64,000 nt of DNA from Pigmentiphaga sp. NML080357 (GTDB lineage Bacteria; Pseudomonadota; Gammaproteobacteria; Burkholderiales; Burkholderiaceae_B): NCBI RefSeq assembly GCF_002188465.1, contig NZ_NINW01000033.1, forward strand, positions 1 to 64,000. Reading direction: 5' to 3'. Positions 16,900 through 25,596 of this stretch are shown here, one piece after another. The first letter of the stretch is position 1. Every line of letters begins with the position of its first letter. The notes below the pieces were generated by a model. The model made no database searches and was not told the origin of the DNA. It worked only from the letters and a program-made list of their open reading frames with translations. The position numbers and the translations under genes were made by a program.

Positions 16900-17936
16900 A
16901 TCTGCAAGCACTCCTCGGCATAGAACTGCCCGTCATCCAGGCACCCATGGCGGGTTCGCAAGGCAGCGCCCTTGCCATCGCCGTCTCCAACGCCGGCGGC
17001 CTCGGCTCCCTGCCTTGCGCCATGCTCGGCCCGGACGCGCTGCGCAGCGAGCTCGAAGCCCTGCGCGCGGGCACGGGCCGGCCCTACAACGTGAACTTCT
17101 TCTGCCATACGCCTCCCATGCCCGATGCCGCCCGCGAAGCGGCCTGGCGCCAGGCTCTTGCGCCCTACTACGCTGAATTCGGCATCGATCCGGCCGGCAT
17201 CCAGCCCGGCCCGGGCCGCGCCCCATTCACGGCGGAGATCGCCGATCTGGTCGAGGCCTTCAAACCGCCCGTGGTCAGCTTTCATTTCGGCCTGCCGTCG
17301 GCCGAGCTGGTGGCTCGCGTGAAGTCATGGGGCGCCAAGGTGCTGTCGTCGGCCACCACCGTGGCCGAGGCACGCTGGCTGGAAGACCACGGGGCGGACG
17401 TCATCATCGCGCAGGGCAACGAGGCCGGTGGCCACCGCGGCATGTTTCTCTCCGAGGACATCGACACGCAGCCGGGCACCTTCGCCCTGCTGCCGCAGAT
17501 CGTCCGTGCGGTGCGCCTGCCGGTCATCGCCGCCGGCGGCATTGCCGATGCCCGCACGGTGGCGGCGGCGCGGGCGCTGGGCGCGGCCGGGGTGCAAGCC
17601 GGCACCGCCTTCCTGCTGACCCCGGAAGCCACGACCGGCGCCGTCCATCGCGCCGCGCTCAAGAGTCCGGCGGCGGCGCATACCGCGCTCACCAATTTGT
17701 TCTCCGGACGTCCGGCGCGCGGCATCGTCAACCGCGTCATGCGCGAGCTCGGCCCCATCTCCCCCGCCGCGCCGGCATTTCCGCTGGCGACCTCGGCCAT
17801 CGCACCATTGCGCGCCAAGGCCGAAGCCCAGGGGTCGGGCGATTTTTCGCCGCTGTGGTGCGGCCAGAACGCCACCGCCTGCCTCGAAGTGCCGGCGGCC
17901 CGGATCGTGCGCGAACTGGGGGCGGCCTGGGACTGA
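16896..17936 (+). CDS. Nitronate monooxygenase (2-nitropropane dioxygenase family)
   Basis: FMN-dependent TIM-barrel enzyme of 346 residues that oxidises alkyl nitronates such as propionate 3-nitronate. Visible are the N-terminal GIELPVIQAPMAG, the nitronate/FMN loops VIIAQGNEAGGHRG and VIAAGGIADARTVAAARALGAAGVQAGTAFL, and the C-terminal SPLWCGQNA typical of class I NMOs. The start overlaps nsrR (ATGA), placing it in the NO-stress operon. Linkage to nitrosative stress is inferred from the operon; the biochemical family is clear. Confidence 0.9.
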   Translation: MNLQALLGIELPVIQAPMAGSQGSALAIAVSNAGGLGSLPCAMLGPDALRSELEALRAGTGRPYNVNFFCHTPPMPDAAREAAWRQALAPYYAEFGIDPAGIQPGPGRAPFTAEIADLVEAFKPPVVSFHFGLPSAELVARVKSWGAKVLSSATTVAEARWLEDHGADVIIAQGNEAGGHRGMFLSEDIDTQPGTFALLPQIVRAVRLPVIAAGGIADARTVAAARALGAAGVQAGTAFLLTPEATTGAVHRAALKSPAAAHTALTNLFSGRPARGIVNRVMRELGPISPAAPAFPLATSAIAPLRAKAEAQGSGDFSPLWCGQNATACLEVPAARIVRELGAAWD

Positions 17937-17954
17937 AGCCATGACCGACGCTTC

Positions 17955-20015
17955 TCAGAGACCGAACGGATAGGTTTCGGGCGCACCCGCGCCGGGGGCG
18001 CGCGTCAAGGGCTCCACGGCGTGCGTGCGGTCCAGCCAAAGCCAGGCGTCGAACTGGTCCGGCAGCGAGGCATCGGCATAGTGGCTCATCAATTCCGTCT
18101 GCGGCCGGTAGACCACGCCTATGTAGCGCTCGAGCCGCGGCTGGCTCAGTTCCCGGGACAAGGCCTCGTTGCCGGGTGCCCGCAGGTCCAGCAGGAAGCG
18201 CGACACGCCGCTGCCGTGCGACAGGAACTCATAGCTGTCTTCCCGCGCGGGCAGGACCTGCATGACTTCCATCGCGCCTCCCCATTCATGGGCGGCCGCC
18301 ACGGTACCGGCGTGCGTGCCCATGCCGACCAGCGCCACTTCGGCGCCATAACGCTCCCTGCACAGCTGGCCGATGTTCAGCTCGCCGCGCACGCGTCCCA
18401 TCTCGGTAGCTGCGGCGTCGCCGATGTGCGAGTTGTGCGCCCAGACCACCGCCTTGGCATCGGGTCCATGGGCTTCCAGCAAGTGGACCAGGGTCTCGAA
18501 CATATGCGTATCGCGCAGGTTCCACGACTCGGCCGCGCCATAGTACATGGCGCGGTAATAGCGCTCGGCCGACGCCACCAGGCGCGCATTCTGCGCGGCG
18601 TCGAGGAAGGTGCCCGTCTCGTCGCGGGCATACTCCATGCGCTTGGCCAGCAGGTCCGTCAATTGCGCGACGACCTGCGCCTCGCAGCCCCGGTAAGCAT
18701 CGCTCAACACTGCGCGGCCGTAGACGGCGGGATTCTTCTGCCAGGGCGTCAGGCAGCCGTAGCGTTCGCGCGCGACCTTGGCGGCTTCCGGGTCCACGTC
18801 CTCCAGGTAGGCCAGCACCGCCGCGATCGAATCGGACAGGCTGTAGAGATCGAGCCCGAAGAAGCCCGCGCGCTCGGCGGACGGTCGTCCCGAATTGTGC
18901 GAGCGCAGCCACTCGACGAACGCGGCCACGTCCGTGTTGCGCCACATCCAGGTGGGAAAGCGCCGGAACGCCGGGCCGCCGTCGGCACGATGCGGGAGAT
19001 GCCGCACATGCCTGTCCACGGCGGCGGCATCCGGCCAGTCGGCCTCCACCGCCACGATGTTGAACCCATGGCGCTCGATCAGGCGCCGGGTAATGGCGGC
19101 GCGTGCCTGGTAGAACTCGGACGTCCCGTGGCTGGCTTCGCCCAGCAGCACGATCCGCCGGCTGCCCCACCGGTCGAACAATCCCCGCGCCGCGGCTTCC
19201 TCCGGGTCGGCGAAAGGCTCGGCCGCATGGCGGATCCGCTCTCCGAGGCTGCTGCCCGGCGATGGCGCCCCATCGCCGGGGCTCGGCCCGGTCCCGCCAC
19301 TTTCGCCGTGCGCGGCCGGCTCGCCCGCGCCATGGTCGGAGTCGCTCCAACCCTGGGCCCCGATGAGCGGCACGAAACGCACGCCGCCCAGGTCTTCCTG
19401 ATGGAAGCTTCCATCGGCCTCGCGGATTATCCTGAGCAACCGCTGCCTGTCCCGGCTCGCGCCCACCGGCATGATGAGGCGCCCGCCCGGCGCAAGCTGC
19501 TCGCGCCACGCGGCTGGCACATCCGGCCCGCCGGCCGCGGCAAGTATCGCGTCGAAAGGTGCTCGCGCCGGCCACCCCAACGTACCGTCGCCGATGTGGA
19601 CCTCGATCTGCGGATAGTCGCGCAAGCGCTCGCGCGCCGCTTGCGCCAGGTCGCGGCGCAGTTCCACGGTATCGACCCGCGCAGCGAGCCGCGCCAGTAC
19701 CGCGGCCGCATAGCCGGAACCGGTCCCGATTTCCAACACGCGATCCCCCGGGCGCAGGCGGGCCGCCTCCGCCATCAGGGCGACGATGTACGGCTGGGAA
19801 ATAGTCTGCCCTTCGCCGATCGGCAGGGGGGCGTCGTCATAGGCGAACTCGCGCAGCTCCGGCGGCACGAAACGCTCCCTGGGCACGCGCCGCATTGCCT
19901 CCAGCACCGCGGCATCCGCGATGCCTCGCCCCGCCAGTTGCCATTCCACCATCCGCTCACGCAGCGGGATCGATTCGGACTCCGTCATGGGCAGCTCCGC
20001 ATCGTCCTTGGTCAT
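17955..20015 (-). CDS. Fusion: protein-L-isoaspartate O-methyltransferase + erythromycin esterase family
   Basis: A single 686-residue chain with two enzymes. Residues about 15-215 form a PCMT domain (SAM motif VLEIGTGSGYAAAVLA; QTISQPYIVALM upstream; PFDAILAAAGGPDVP), which methylates isoaspartyl residues for protein repair. A Gly/Pro/Ser-rich linker (about 220-250) leads to an erythromycin-esterase-type domain (about 255-680) with GEASHGTSEFY, VEADWPDA, ...RNTDVAAFVEWLRSHN and AHNSHIGDA holding the conserved Glu/His residues. It converges with the NMO gene 18 bp away. An alternative start is the ATG at 19988. Esterase substrate unknown; macrolide resistance should not be assumed. Confidence 0.88.
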   Translation of the reverse strand: MTKDDAELPMTESESIPLRERMVEWQLAGRGIADAAVLEAMRRVPRERFVPPELREFAYDDAPLPIGEGQTISQPYIVALMAEAARLRPGDRVLEIGTGSGYAAAVLARLAARVDTVELRRDLAQAARERLRDYPQIEVHIGDGTLGWPARAPFDAILAAAGGPDVPAAWREQLAPGGRLIMPVGASRDRQRLLRIIREADGSFHQEDLGGVRFVPLIGAQGWSDSDHGAGEPAAHGESGGTGPSPGDGAPSPGSSLGERIRHAAEPFADPEEAAARGLFDRWGSRRIVLLGEASHGTSEFYQARAAITRRLIERHGFNIVAVEADWPDAAAVDRHVRHLPHRADGGPAFRRFPTWMWRNTDVAAFVEWLRSHNSGRPSAERAGFFGLDLYSLSDSIAAVLAYLEDVDPEAAKVARERYGCLTPWQKNPAVYGRAVLSDAYRGCEAQVVAQLTDLLAKRMEYARDETGTFLDAAQNARLVASAERYYRAMYYGAAESWNLRDTHMFETLVHLLEAHGPDAKAVVWAHNSHIGDAAATEMGRVRGELNIGQLCRERYGAEVALVGMGTHAGTVAAAHEWGGAMEVMQVLPAREDSYEFLSHGSGVSRFLLDLRAPGNEALSRELSQPRLERYIGVVYRPQTELMSHYADASLPDQFDAWLWLDRTHAVEPLTRAPGAGAPETYPFGL

Positions 20016-20279
20016 TTCACGTCGCCAGCTTGGGGCAGTTGCGTTCCACGCGCATGTCTTGCCGTTAAAGATGCAACCTTCGCTATCGGCTCATCCGGCC
20101 CCCGCGTCCGCGAGGCGGACATGCCCGCCGCCAGGGCGCGGAAACCGAAACACTTCCTTGCGTTTGCATGACCCTTCGGGACATGGACGTATCATTACCA
20201 CCGGAATTCGGCCGCAACATCCGGAGTGCCCAGCCTGGCTCGCGCGCCTACATTGCCAGCCCCGCATCCCAGGAACGCC

Positions 20280-21008
20280 ATGAACGCCCCCCATACATCC
20301 GCAGACGTCGAACGACGCTGCGCGCGCCTCGACTGGACCGCCATCGAGGCGGACCTCGACCGCTACGGCTGTGCGCGGGTGCCCGCACTGCTGGACAGCA
20401 CGGAATGCACGGCCATGGCCGCGCTCTATCCGCGCGACGAGGGCTACCGCACCCGCGTCGACATGGCGCGGCACGGCTACGGACGCGGCCAGTACAAATA
20501 TTTCGCGTATCCGTTGCCGCCGCTGGTCGAGGCCCTGCGCACGGCCCTCTATCCGCGCCTCGTTCCGCTCGCCAACCGCTGGCACGCGCTCTTGCGGCTG
20601 CCCCAGCGCTTCCCGCCCGCCCATGCCGATTTCGTCGCCCGCTGCCACCGGGCCGGACAGACACGGCCGACGCCGCTGTTGCTCCAGTACACGGCCGGCG
20701 ACTACAACTGCCTGCACCAGGATCTTTACGGCGAACACGTATTTCCCCTCCAGGTCGCGATCCTCCTGTCGCGCACGGGCCGCGATTTCACCGGCGGCGA
20801 ATTCGTGCTGACGGAACAGCGCCCGCGCATGCAATCGCGGGCCGAGGTCGTGCCGCTGGATCAAGGCGACGCGGTCGTGTTCGCGGTCCATGCCCGTCCC
20901 GTGCCCGGCGCGCGCGGTCCCGTGCGGCACCAGTTGCGCCACGGCGTGAGCCGCCTGCATGCCGGCACGCGCCACACGCTGGGCATCATCTTCCACGACG
21001 CGGCCTAG
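20280..21008 (+). CDS. 2OG-Fe(II) oxygenase, PF09859/COG3826 type
   Basis: Non-haem iron, 2-oxoglutarate dependent oxygenase of 242 residues. Iron ligands are H146 and D148 in CLHQDLYGEHVFPLQVAILLS, and the distal His/Arg in RHQLRHGVSRLHAGTRHTLGIIFHDA. The family is annotated as acting on alkylated DNA, though I know of no strong biochemistry. It lies 8 bp before alkB on the same strand, which supports a shared DNA-repair role. Start at 20280 (MNAPHTS). Confidence 0.87.
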   Translation: MNAPHTSADVERRCARLDWTAIEADLDRYGCARVPALLDSTECTAMAALYPRDEGYRTRVDMARHGYGRGQYKYFAYPLPPLVEALRTALYPRLVPLANRWHALLRLPQRFPPAHADFVARCHRAGQTRPTPLLLQYTAGDYNCLHQDLYGEHVFPLQVAILLSRTGRDFTGGEFVLTEQRPRMQSRAEVVPLDQGDAVVFAVHARPVPGARGPVRHQLRHGVSRLHAGTRHTLGIIFHDAA

Positions 21009-21016
21009 GCCTGTTC

Positions 21017-21667
21017 ATGAACCTCGAACTTTTCGATCACGCCGGCTCCGCCGGCATTGCCGAGCCGATAGGCGAACAGGCGGTCATCCTGCGCGGCGAG
21101 GCCTTGCCCGACGTGCCGCGCCTGCTGGACGCGCTCGCGCGCCTCGAGGCCGTCGCGCCGTTTCGCCACATGGTCACGCCGGGCGGGCACACCATGTCGG
21201 TGGCCCTGACCAACTGCGGAACTTGGGGCTGGGTGAGCGACCGCCAGGGCTATCGCTATGCCCGCCACGACCCGTTGACCGGCCGGCCCTGGCCCGCCAT
21301 GCCGGAGGCCTTCGCCAGTCTCGCGGCGCGCGCGGCGGCCGCCGCGGGTTTTCCGGATTTCGCCCCCGATGCCTGCCTGGTCAATCGCTACCTGCCGGGT
21401 TCGCGCCTGACCCTGCACCAGGATCGCAACGAACGCGATTTCGGCGCCCCCATTGTCTCGGTATCGCTGGGCGTTCCCGCCGTCTTCCTGTTCGGCGGGC
21501 ACGAGCGTGCCGATCGGCCCCGGCGCTACCCGCTCTTCCATGGCGACGTGGCCGTATGGGGCGGCTCGGACCGGCTGCGCTATCACGGCGTCCTGCCGCT
21601 GCGCGAGGCCCACCATCCTGAACTGGGCGGGCAGCGCATCAACTTCACCCTGCGCAAAGCCGGCTGA
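21017..21667 (+). CDS. alkB: Alkylated DNA repair dioxygenase AlkB
   Basis: Oxidative demethylase for 1-methyladenine and 3-methylcytosine in DNA, 216 residues. Key marks are TNCGTWGWVSDRQGYRY, NRYLPGSRLTLHQDRNE with iron ligands H134 and D136, SVSLGVPAVFLFGG, RYHGVLP with the distal His, and the terminal QRINFTLRKAG with the 2OG-binding arginines. Length and motifs are those of the E. coli protein. It forms an operon with the preceding PF09859 oxygenase. Confidence 0.95.
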   Translation: MNLELFDHAGSAGIAEPIGEQAVILRGEALPDVPRLLDALARLEAVAPFRHMVTPGGHTMSVALTNCGTWGWVSDRQGYRYARHDPLTGRPWPAMPEAFASLAARAAAAAGFPDFAPDACLVNRYLPGSRLTLHQDRNERDFGAPIVSVSLGVPAVFLFGGHERADRPRRYPLFHGDVAVWGGSDRLRYHGVLPLREAHHPELGGQRINFTLRKAG

Positions 21668-21797
21668 TACCTTATTCCGACATCTCGTGCGGGATATTGT
21701 GGACGCTGTACACAAAATTCGCTACTCTGCGAGTCCCCGCATTGCCCGCCAAGCGCGTGCTCCCCCAGCGCCCGCTCTCCGCCCAGGAAAAAGTCCC

Positions 21798-22241
21798 ATG
21801 AGCGCCAGCACGATCGACGTCTCGACCATCAAGCATTTCCCGGTTCCCGCCGAACGCGTCTTCGACGCCTGGATCTCTCCCGCCGCCGTGCGCGGCTGGT
21901 TCGGTCCCGGCCTGGGCGAATTGGTCAGGGTGGAGATCGATGCGCGCGAACGCGGCACGTTCTTCTTCACCCAGCGGAGGACCGACGGCGACGCGGAGCA
22001 TTGGGGGCAATACCTGATCGTGGATCGGCCCTACTGCCTCGCCTTTACCTGGAACGTTGCGGGCATGGAACGGGCCGACGTCGTCACCGTCGCCCTGCTC
22101 GCCGCCGAAGCCGGCTGCAAGGTCAAGGTCACGCACCAGATGGATGCCCGCCACGCCGAATACGCCGACCGCACGCGCAAGGGATGGGCCCGCATGCTCG
22201 AAGCCATGGGCCGGACGCTGCGCACCGAAGCCTGGGCCTGA
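21798..22241 (+). CDS. SRPBCC/AHSA1 (START-like) domain protein
   Basis: A 147-residue activator-of-Hsp90-ATPase-homology protein: hydrophobic-pocket fold beginning KHFPVPAERVFDAWISPAAVRGWFGPG, then GTFFFTQRRTDGDAEHWGQYLIVDRPYCLAFTW and a C-terminal helix with KGWARMLEAMGRTL. Members bind lipids or small hydrophobic ligands; specific role unknown. It starts 130 bp after alkB and may have its own promoter. Confidence 0.85.
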   Translation: MSASTIDVSTIKHFPVPAERVFDAWISPAAVRGWFGPGLGELVRVEIDARERGTFFFTQRRTDGDAEHWGQYLIVDRPYCLAFTWNVAGMERADVVTVALLAAEAGCKVKVTHQMDARHAEYADRTRKGWARMLEAMGRTLRTEAWA

Positions 22242-22315
22242 ACGCCGGGCCGCATTTACAGGCCTCCTGGGCTGGCCGACAATGCTGTTCTTTGTCCACA
22301 CATCAGGGGGCACGG

Positions 22316-23485
22316 ATGCACGAGCCGGCCAGCCGCTCCGTGCAGGAAGCGGCCACGGGCAATCGCTATGACCGCATGGAATGGGCCGGGGCCTTCGGCG
22401 ACCTCGGCACGCTGATCCCATTCGTGGTGGCCTACATCGGCGTGCTCAAGCTCGACCCGTTCGGCGTGCTGTTCGCGTTCGGCCTGTGCATGCTGGCCTG
22501 CGGCCTGCATTACAGGACCCCGATCCCCGTCCAGCCCATGAAGGCCATCGGCGCCGTGGCCGTGACCCAGGCCGCGCAAACGGCCGTCGTCACCCCTGGC
22601 GCGGTCTACGCCGCGGCGCTGGCCACGGGCGCCGCGTGGCTCTTCCTCGGCCTGAGCGGCGCCGCGGCCCGCCTGTCGCGCCTCGTGCCGCCGGCCGTCG
22701 TCCTGGGGATCATGCTGGGACTGGGATTCGGATTCATGCTGGAAGGCGTGAAAATGATGCAGACCGATTGGCCCGTCGCCGCGATCGCCGGGCTCGCCAC
22801 GCTCGCCCTGATGGCCAATCGGACCTTTCCGGCGATGTTCGTGCTCCTGGCCTTCGGCGCTGCGGTGGGCCTGTGGCGCCAGCCCGAGCTGCTCCATGGC
22901 CTGGCCGAAGTGCCCATCGGCCTGCCTGCGCCGACCTTTGCCTTGTCGAGCCTGGGCTGGAACGAACTGATGGTGGGCGTCTTCCTGCTCGCCCTGCCCC
23001 AGCTTCCGCTTACTCTGGGCAACGCCGTGATCGCCATCAAGGAGGAAAACAACCGCCTCTTTCCCCAGCGGCCCGTATCGGAGAACGGCCTGGCGACGTC
23101 CACCGGGATCATGAACCTGCTCAGCTCGGTGGTGGGCGGCGTTCCGATGTGCCATGGCGCGGGCGGCATGGCGGGGCACGTGGCCTTCGGCGCCCGAACC
23201 GGGGGATCGCTGGTCATACTGGGGGGCATTCTGCTTGCGCTGGCCTTGTTTTTCAGCCCGGGGGTGGCCTTGCTGTTCAAGCTGTTCCCGCTTGCCATCC
23301 TCGGCGTAATCCTGTTCCTGACCGGTGCTCAGCTGGCGCTAGGCAGCAGCGTCCTGCCGGCCGACAGGAACCAGCGCCTGGTCGCGTTGATGACCGCAGC
23401 GCTTTGCATGTGGAACGTCGCGGCCGGCTTCGTCGTGGGCCTGGCCCTGCACCTGATGGTCAGGCGCGGCTGGATCAGGATGTGA
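22316..23485 (+). CDS. Molybdate/sulfate transporter, MOT1 family
   Basis: Integral membrane protein of 389 residues with about 10-11 TM helices. It carries the two MOT1 signature stretches, FGDLGTLIPFVVAYIG...PIPVQPMKAIGAVAV in the first half and LLALPQLPLTLGNAVIAIKEENN in the second. Plant MOT1 proteins import molybdate at high affinity, so molybdate or another oxyanion is the likely substrate. The 3' end overlaps the convergent cyclodeaminase gene by 11 bp. Confidence 0.88.
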   Translation: MHEPASRSVQEAATGNRYDRMEWAGAFGDLGTLIPFVVAYIGVLKLDPFGVLFAFGLCMLACGLHYRTPIPVQPMKAIGAVAVTQAAQTAVVTPGAVYAAALATGAAWLFLGLSGAAARLSRLVPPAVVLGIMLGLGFGFMLEGVKMMQTDWPVAAIAGLATLALMANRTFPAMFVLLAFGAAVGLWRQPELLHGLAEVPIGLPAPTFALSSLGWNELMVGVFLLALPQLPLTLGNAVIAIKEENNRLFPQRPVSENGLATSTGIMNLLSSVVGGVPMCHGAGGMAGHVAFGARTGGSLVILGGILLALALFFSPGVALLFKLFPLAILGVILFLTGAQLALGSSVLPADRNQRLVALMTAALCMWNVAAGFVVGLALHLMVRRGWIRM

Positions 23486-24527
23486 CCGCGGAAGCCGCGG
23501 CACGCTGGCCAAGCTCGAGCAGCGCGTACAAGTCCTTGGGATCCGCAAGTTCCGGCACGAGCCGGTAGTCCTTGCCGGCCTCGCCGCCGCGCGCCAGATC
23601 CATGAGATAGCGCAGCGTCGAGAAATCTTCCAGCGCGAACCCCACCGAGTCGAATACCGTCACCTCTTCGGGCTGCTGGCGTCCCGGCAGCGCGCCCGAC
23701 AACACCTGCCAGAGCGGCACCACAGGCGCATGCGCCGGCAATTGCTGGATTTCGCCTTCGATGCGCGTTTGCGCCTCGTATTCAACCACGATGCGGGCGC
23801 GCTTCAATATGGCCGGATGCAGCTCGGTCTTGCCGGGACAATCGCCGCCCACGGCATTCAGGTGCATGCCCGGCTCCACCCACTCCGGCCGGATGATCAC
23901 AGCCTTGCGCTTGTCCGCGGTCAGCGTGGTCACGATGTCGGAGCCCTGGACCGCGGCTTTGGCCGATGGCGCCGGCATAAGCTGCAATCCGGCGATGCCG
24001 GCCAGGTTGGCCATCAGCTTGTCGGTCGCGCGGCGGTCGACGTCGTAGGCCCGGATTTCGGCGACGCCCAGCATGGAATGAAACGCCAGCGCCTGGAATT
24101 CGCTCTGCGCGCCGTTGCCGATCAGGGCCATGGTTCGCGCGCCCTTGCGCGCCATGGCGCGCGCGGCCAGCGCCGAGGTGGCCGCGGTGCGCAGCGCGGT
24201 CGCCAGGGTGAGGTCGGCAAGCAGCAGCGGATAACCGGTCGCCACCTCGGCCAGCACGCCAAACGCCAGGACCGTGGGCAGGCCGCTCAGCGCGTTGCCC
24301 GGATGTCCGTTGACGTACTTGAACGCATAGCGCCGGCCATCGGATACCGGCATCAGCTCGATGACACCCATGCTGGAATGATGGGCCACGCGGACACTCT
24401 TCTCGAACTCGGGCCAGCGCAGGTAATCGTCGCGGATGTAGCGCGCCAGCTCCTCGATGACCTGCGTCGTGCCGCGCCGGACCACCAGTGCGGCAACCGC
24501 GTCCGCATCCAGAAAGCGCGTTTTCAT
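23475..24527 (-). CDS. Ornithine cyclodeaminase family enzyme
   Basis: NAD-dependent enzyme of the OCD/mu-crystallin family, 350 residues, converting ornithine to proline and ammonia in the classical members. The Rossmann motif is ALIGNGAQSEFQALAFH; substrate-binding parts are KYVNGHPGN and LNAVGGDCPGKTELHP. A GAGGAGG ribosome binding site overlaps the end of the upstream gene, 9 bp away, showing an operon with the guanidino-modifying enzyme. Together they can turn arginine into ornithine/citrulline and proline. Confidence 0.88.
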   Translation of the reverse strand: MKTRFLDADAVAALVVRRGTTQVIEELARYIRDDYLRWPEFEKSVRVAHHSSMGVIELMPVSDGRRYAFKYVNGHPGNALSGLPTVLAFGVLAEVATGYPLLLADLTLATALRTAATSALAARAMARKGARTMALIGNGAQSEFQALAFHSMLGVAEIRAYDVDRRATDKLMANLAGIAGLQLMPAPSAKAAVQGSDIVTTLTADKRKAVIIRPEWVEPGMHLNAVGGDCPGKTELHPAILKRARIVVEYEAQTRIEGEIQQLPAHAPVVPLWQVLSGALPGRQQPEEVTVFDSVGFALEDFSTLRYLMDLARGGEAGKDYRLVPELADPKDLYALLELGQRAAASAVTS

Positions 24528-24536
24528 GTCGCCTCC

Positions 24537-25436
24537 TCAGGCCATGGCGGCCTCCCGCCTGCCGTTGCCCACCGACGCTTCCGGCACGCTCGCCCGGTCC
24601 AGCCGCAAGGTCATGCAATAGGCGCCACCGCCAGACATCATGAAGGGCGAGAGTTCTATCGGCACGACGCGATAGCCGCGCTCGTTCAAGACGGACCGCA
24701 GGCGATCCGGCGGCGTGGCCATGACGACTTGCCTGCCGACGTTGACCGCGTTCACGCTGAAACGCGCCAGGTCTTCCTCGGTGGCCTCGATCAGCATGTC
24801 GGCCGGCACGCGCTCGCGCAGGTTGCGCAGTGCGTCCTGCGTCAGGGCCGGCGGGAAATAGAGGATCTCGCCCCCGCTCAATGGGCAGAAGCACACGTCC
24901 AGGTGATAGCAGCGGTCCGAAACCAGTTCCATCGGCACCACTTCCTGCCCGAAGAATCCGGAGATATGGGCCAGCGACTCGCGGGAAGAACGCGGGCCAT
25001 GGGCGGCCCAGAACCATTGCCGGTTGGCGTCCCAGATGGCATCGCCCGCGCCTTCCTGGTGGCAGCCGTCGGGAAACTGCGCCACTTCCGCCAGCAGGCC
25101 TTGTGCGCGCAGCGCCTCGAACATCGCGAGGAACGCCGCTTCCTCGCCCTGTCGCTGCGGATAACGGAACCGGGCCAACAACGCCCGGCCGTCGAGGACG
25201 ATGGCGGCATTGGCGGGGAACACCATGTCCGGCAGGCCCGGTCTGCCGGCACCCACGATCACGTCGCAGCCCGCCCGCGACAGCGCCCGATGCAGCGCGT
25301 CGGACGCGGTGCGCGCAGCGGCGCGGAATCCCTCGGGATCGCGCGCCCACAGGTCGGGTTTCATCCAGGGATTGATGCGATAGCTGACGTCGAAATGTGT
25401 CGGATCAATCATCAGGATCTTGGCTCTGGCGCTCAC
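24537..25436 (-). CDS. Amidinotransferase/arginine deiminase-superfamily enzyme (arginine dihydrolase or deiminase-like)
   Basis: Guanidine-modifying enzyme of 299 residues. Visible are the N-terminal MIDPTHFDVSYRINPWM, FPANAAIVLDGRALL, CHQEGAGDAIWD, HLDVCFCPL and the C-terminal FMMSGGGAYCMTLRL with the nucleophilic Cys. Similar proteins are arginine dihydrolases (as in the cyanobacterial ArgZ/AgrE N-terminal domain) or CtlX-type deiminases. The start is GTG at 25436 with an AAGGAGG seven bases upstream. Its partner gene encodes ornithine cyclodeaminase, mirroring the domain fusion in AgrE. Divergent from an Lrp regulator. Confidence 0.82.
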   Translation of the reverse strand: MSARAKILMIDPTHFDVSYRINPWMKPDLWARDPEGFRAAARTASDALHRALSRAGCDVIVGAGRPGLPDMVFPANAAIVLDGRALLARFRYPQRQGEEAAFLAMFEALRAQGLLAEVAQFPDGCHQEGAGDAIWDANRQWFWAAHGPRSSRESLAHISGFFGQEVVPMELVSDRCYHLDVCFCPLSGGEILYFPPALTQDALRNLRERVPADMLIEATEEDLARFSVNAVNVGRQVVMATPPDRLRSVLNERGYRVVPIELSPFMMSGGGAYCMTLRLDRASVPEASVGNGRREAAMA

Positions 25437-25596
25437 TTTGCCTCCTTGTTCCGCGCGCGGTCCCGCAGGACCGCATCCCCATTCTGCTCGTCCGTGATGC
25501 CAAGATGGAGTGCAAGAAATTGCGCATTCCGTCCCATCGATTGCCAGAACGCCAGAGTCTGCTATCGTTTTGTCATCTCCCCGCGCAGGAATCGCC

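Noticed and set aside
17955..20015. Macrolide resistance gene
   Set aside because: The esterase domain is real, but it is fused to a repair methyltransferase in a chromosomal setting, with no mobile element near, so a resistance role is not supported.
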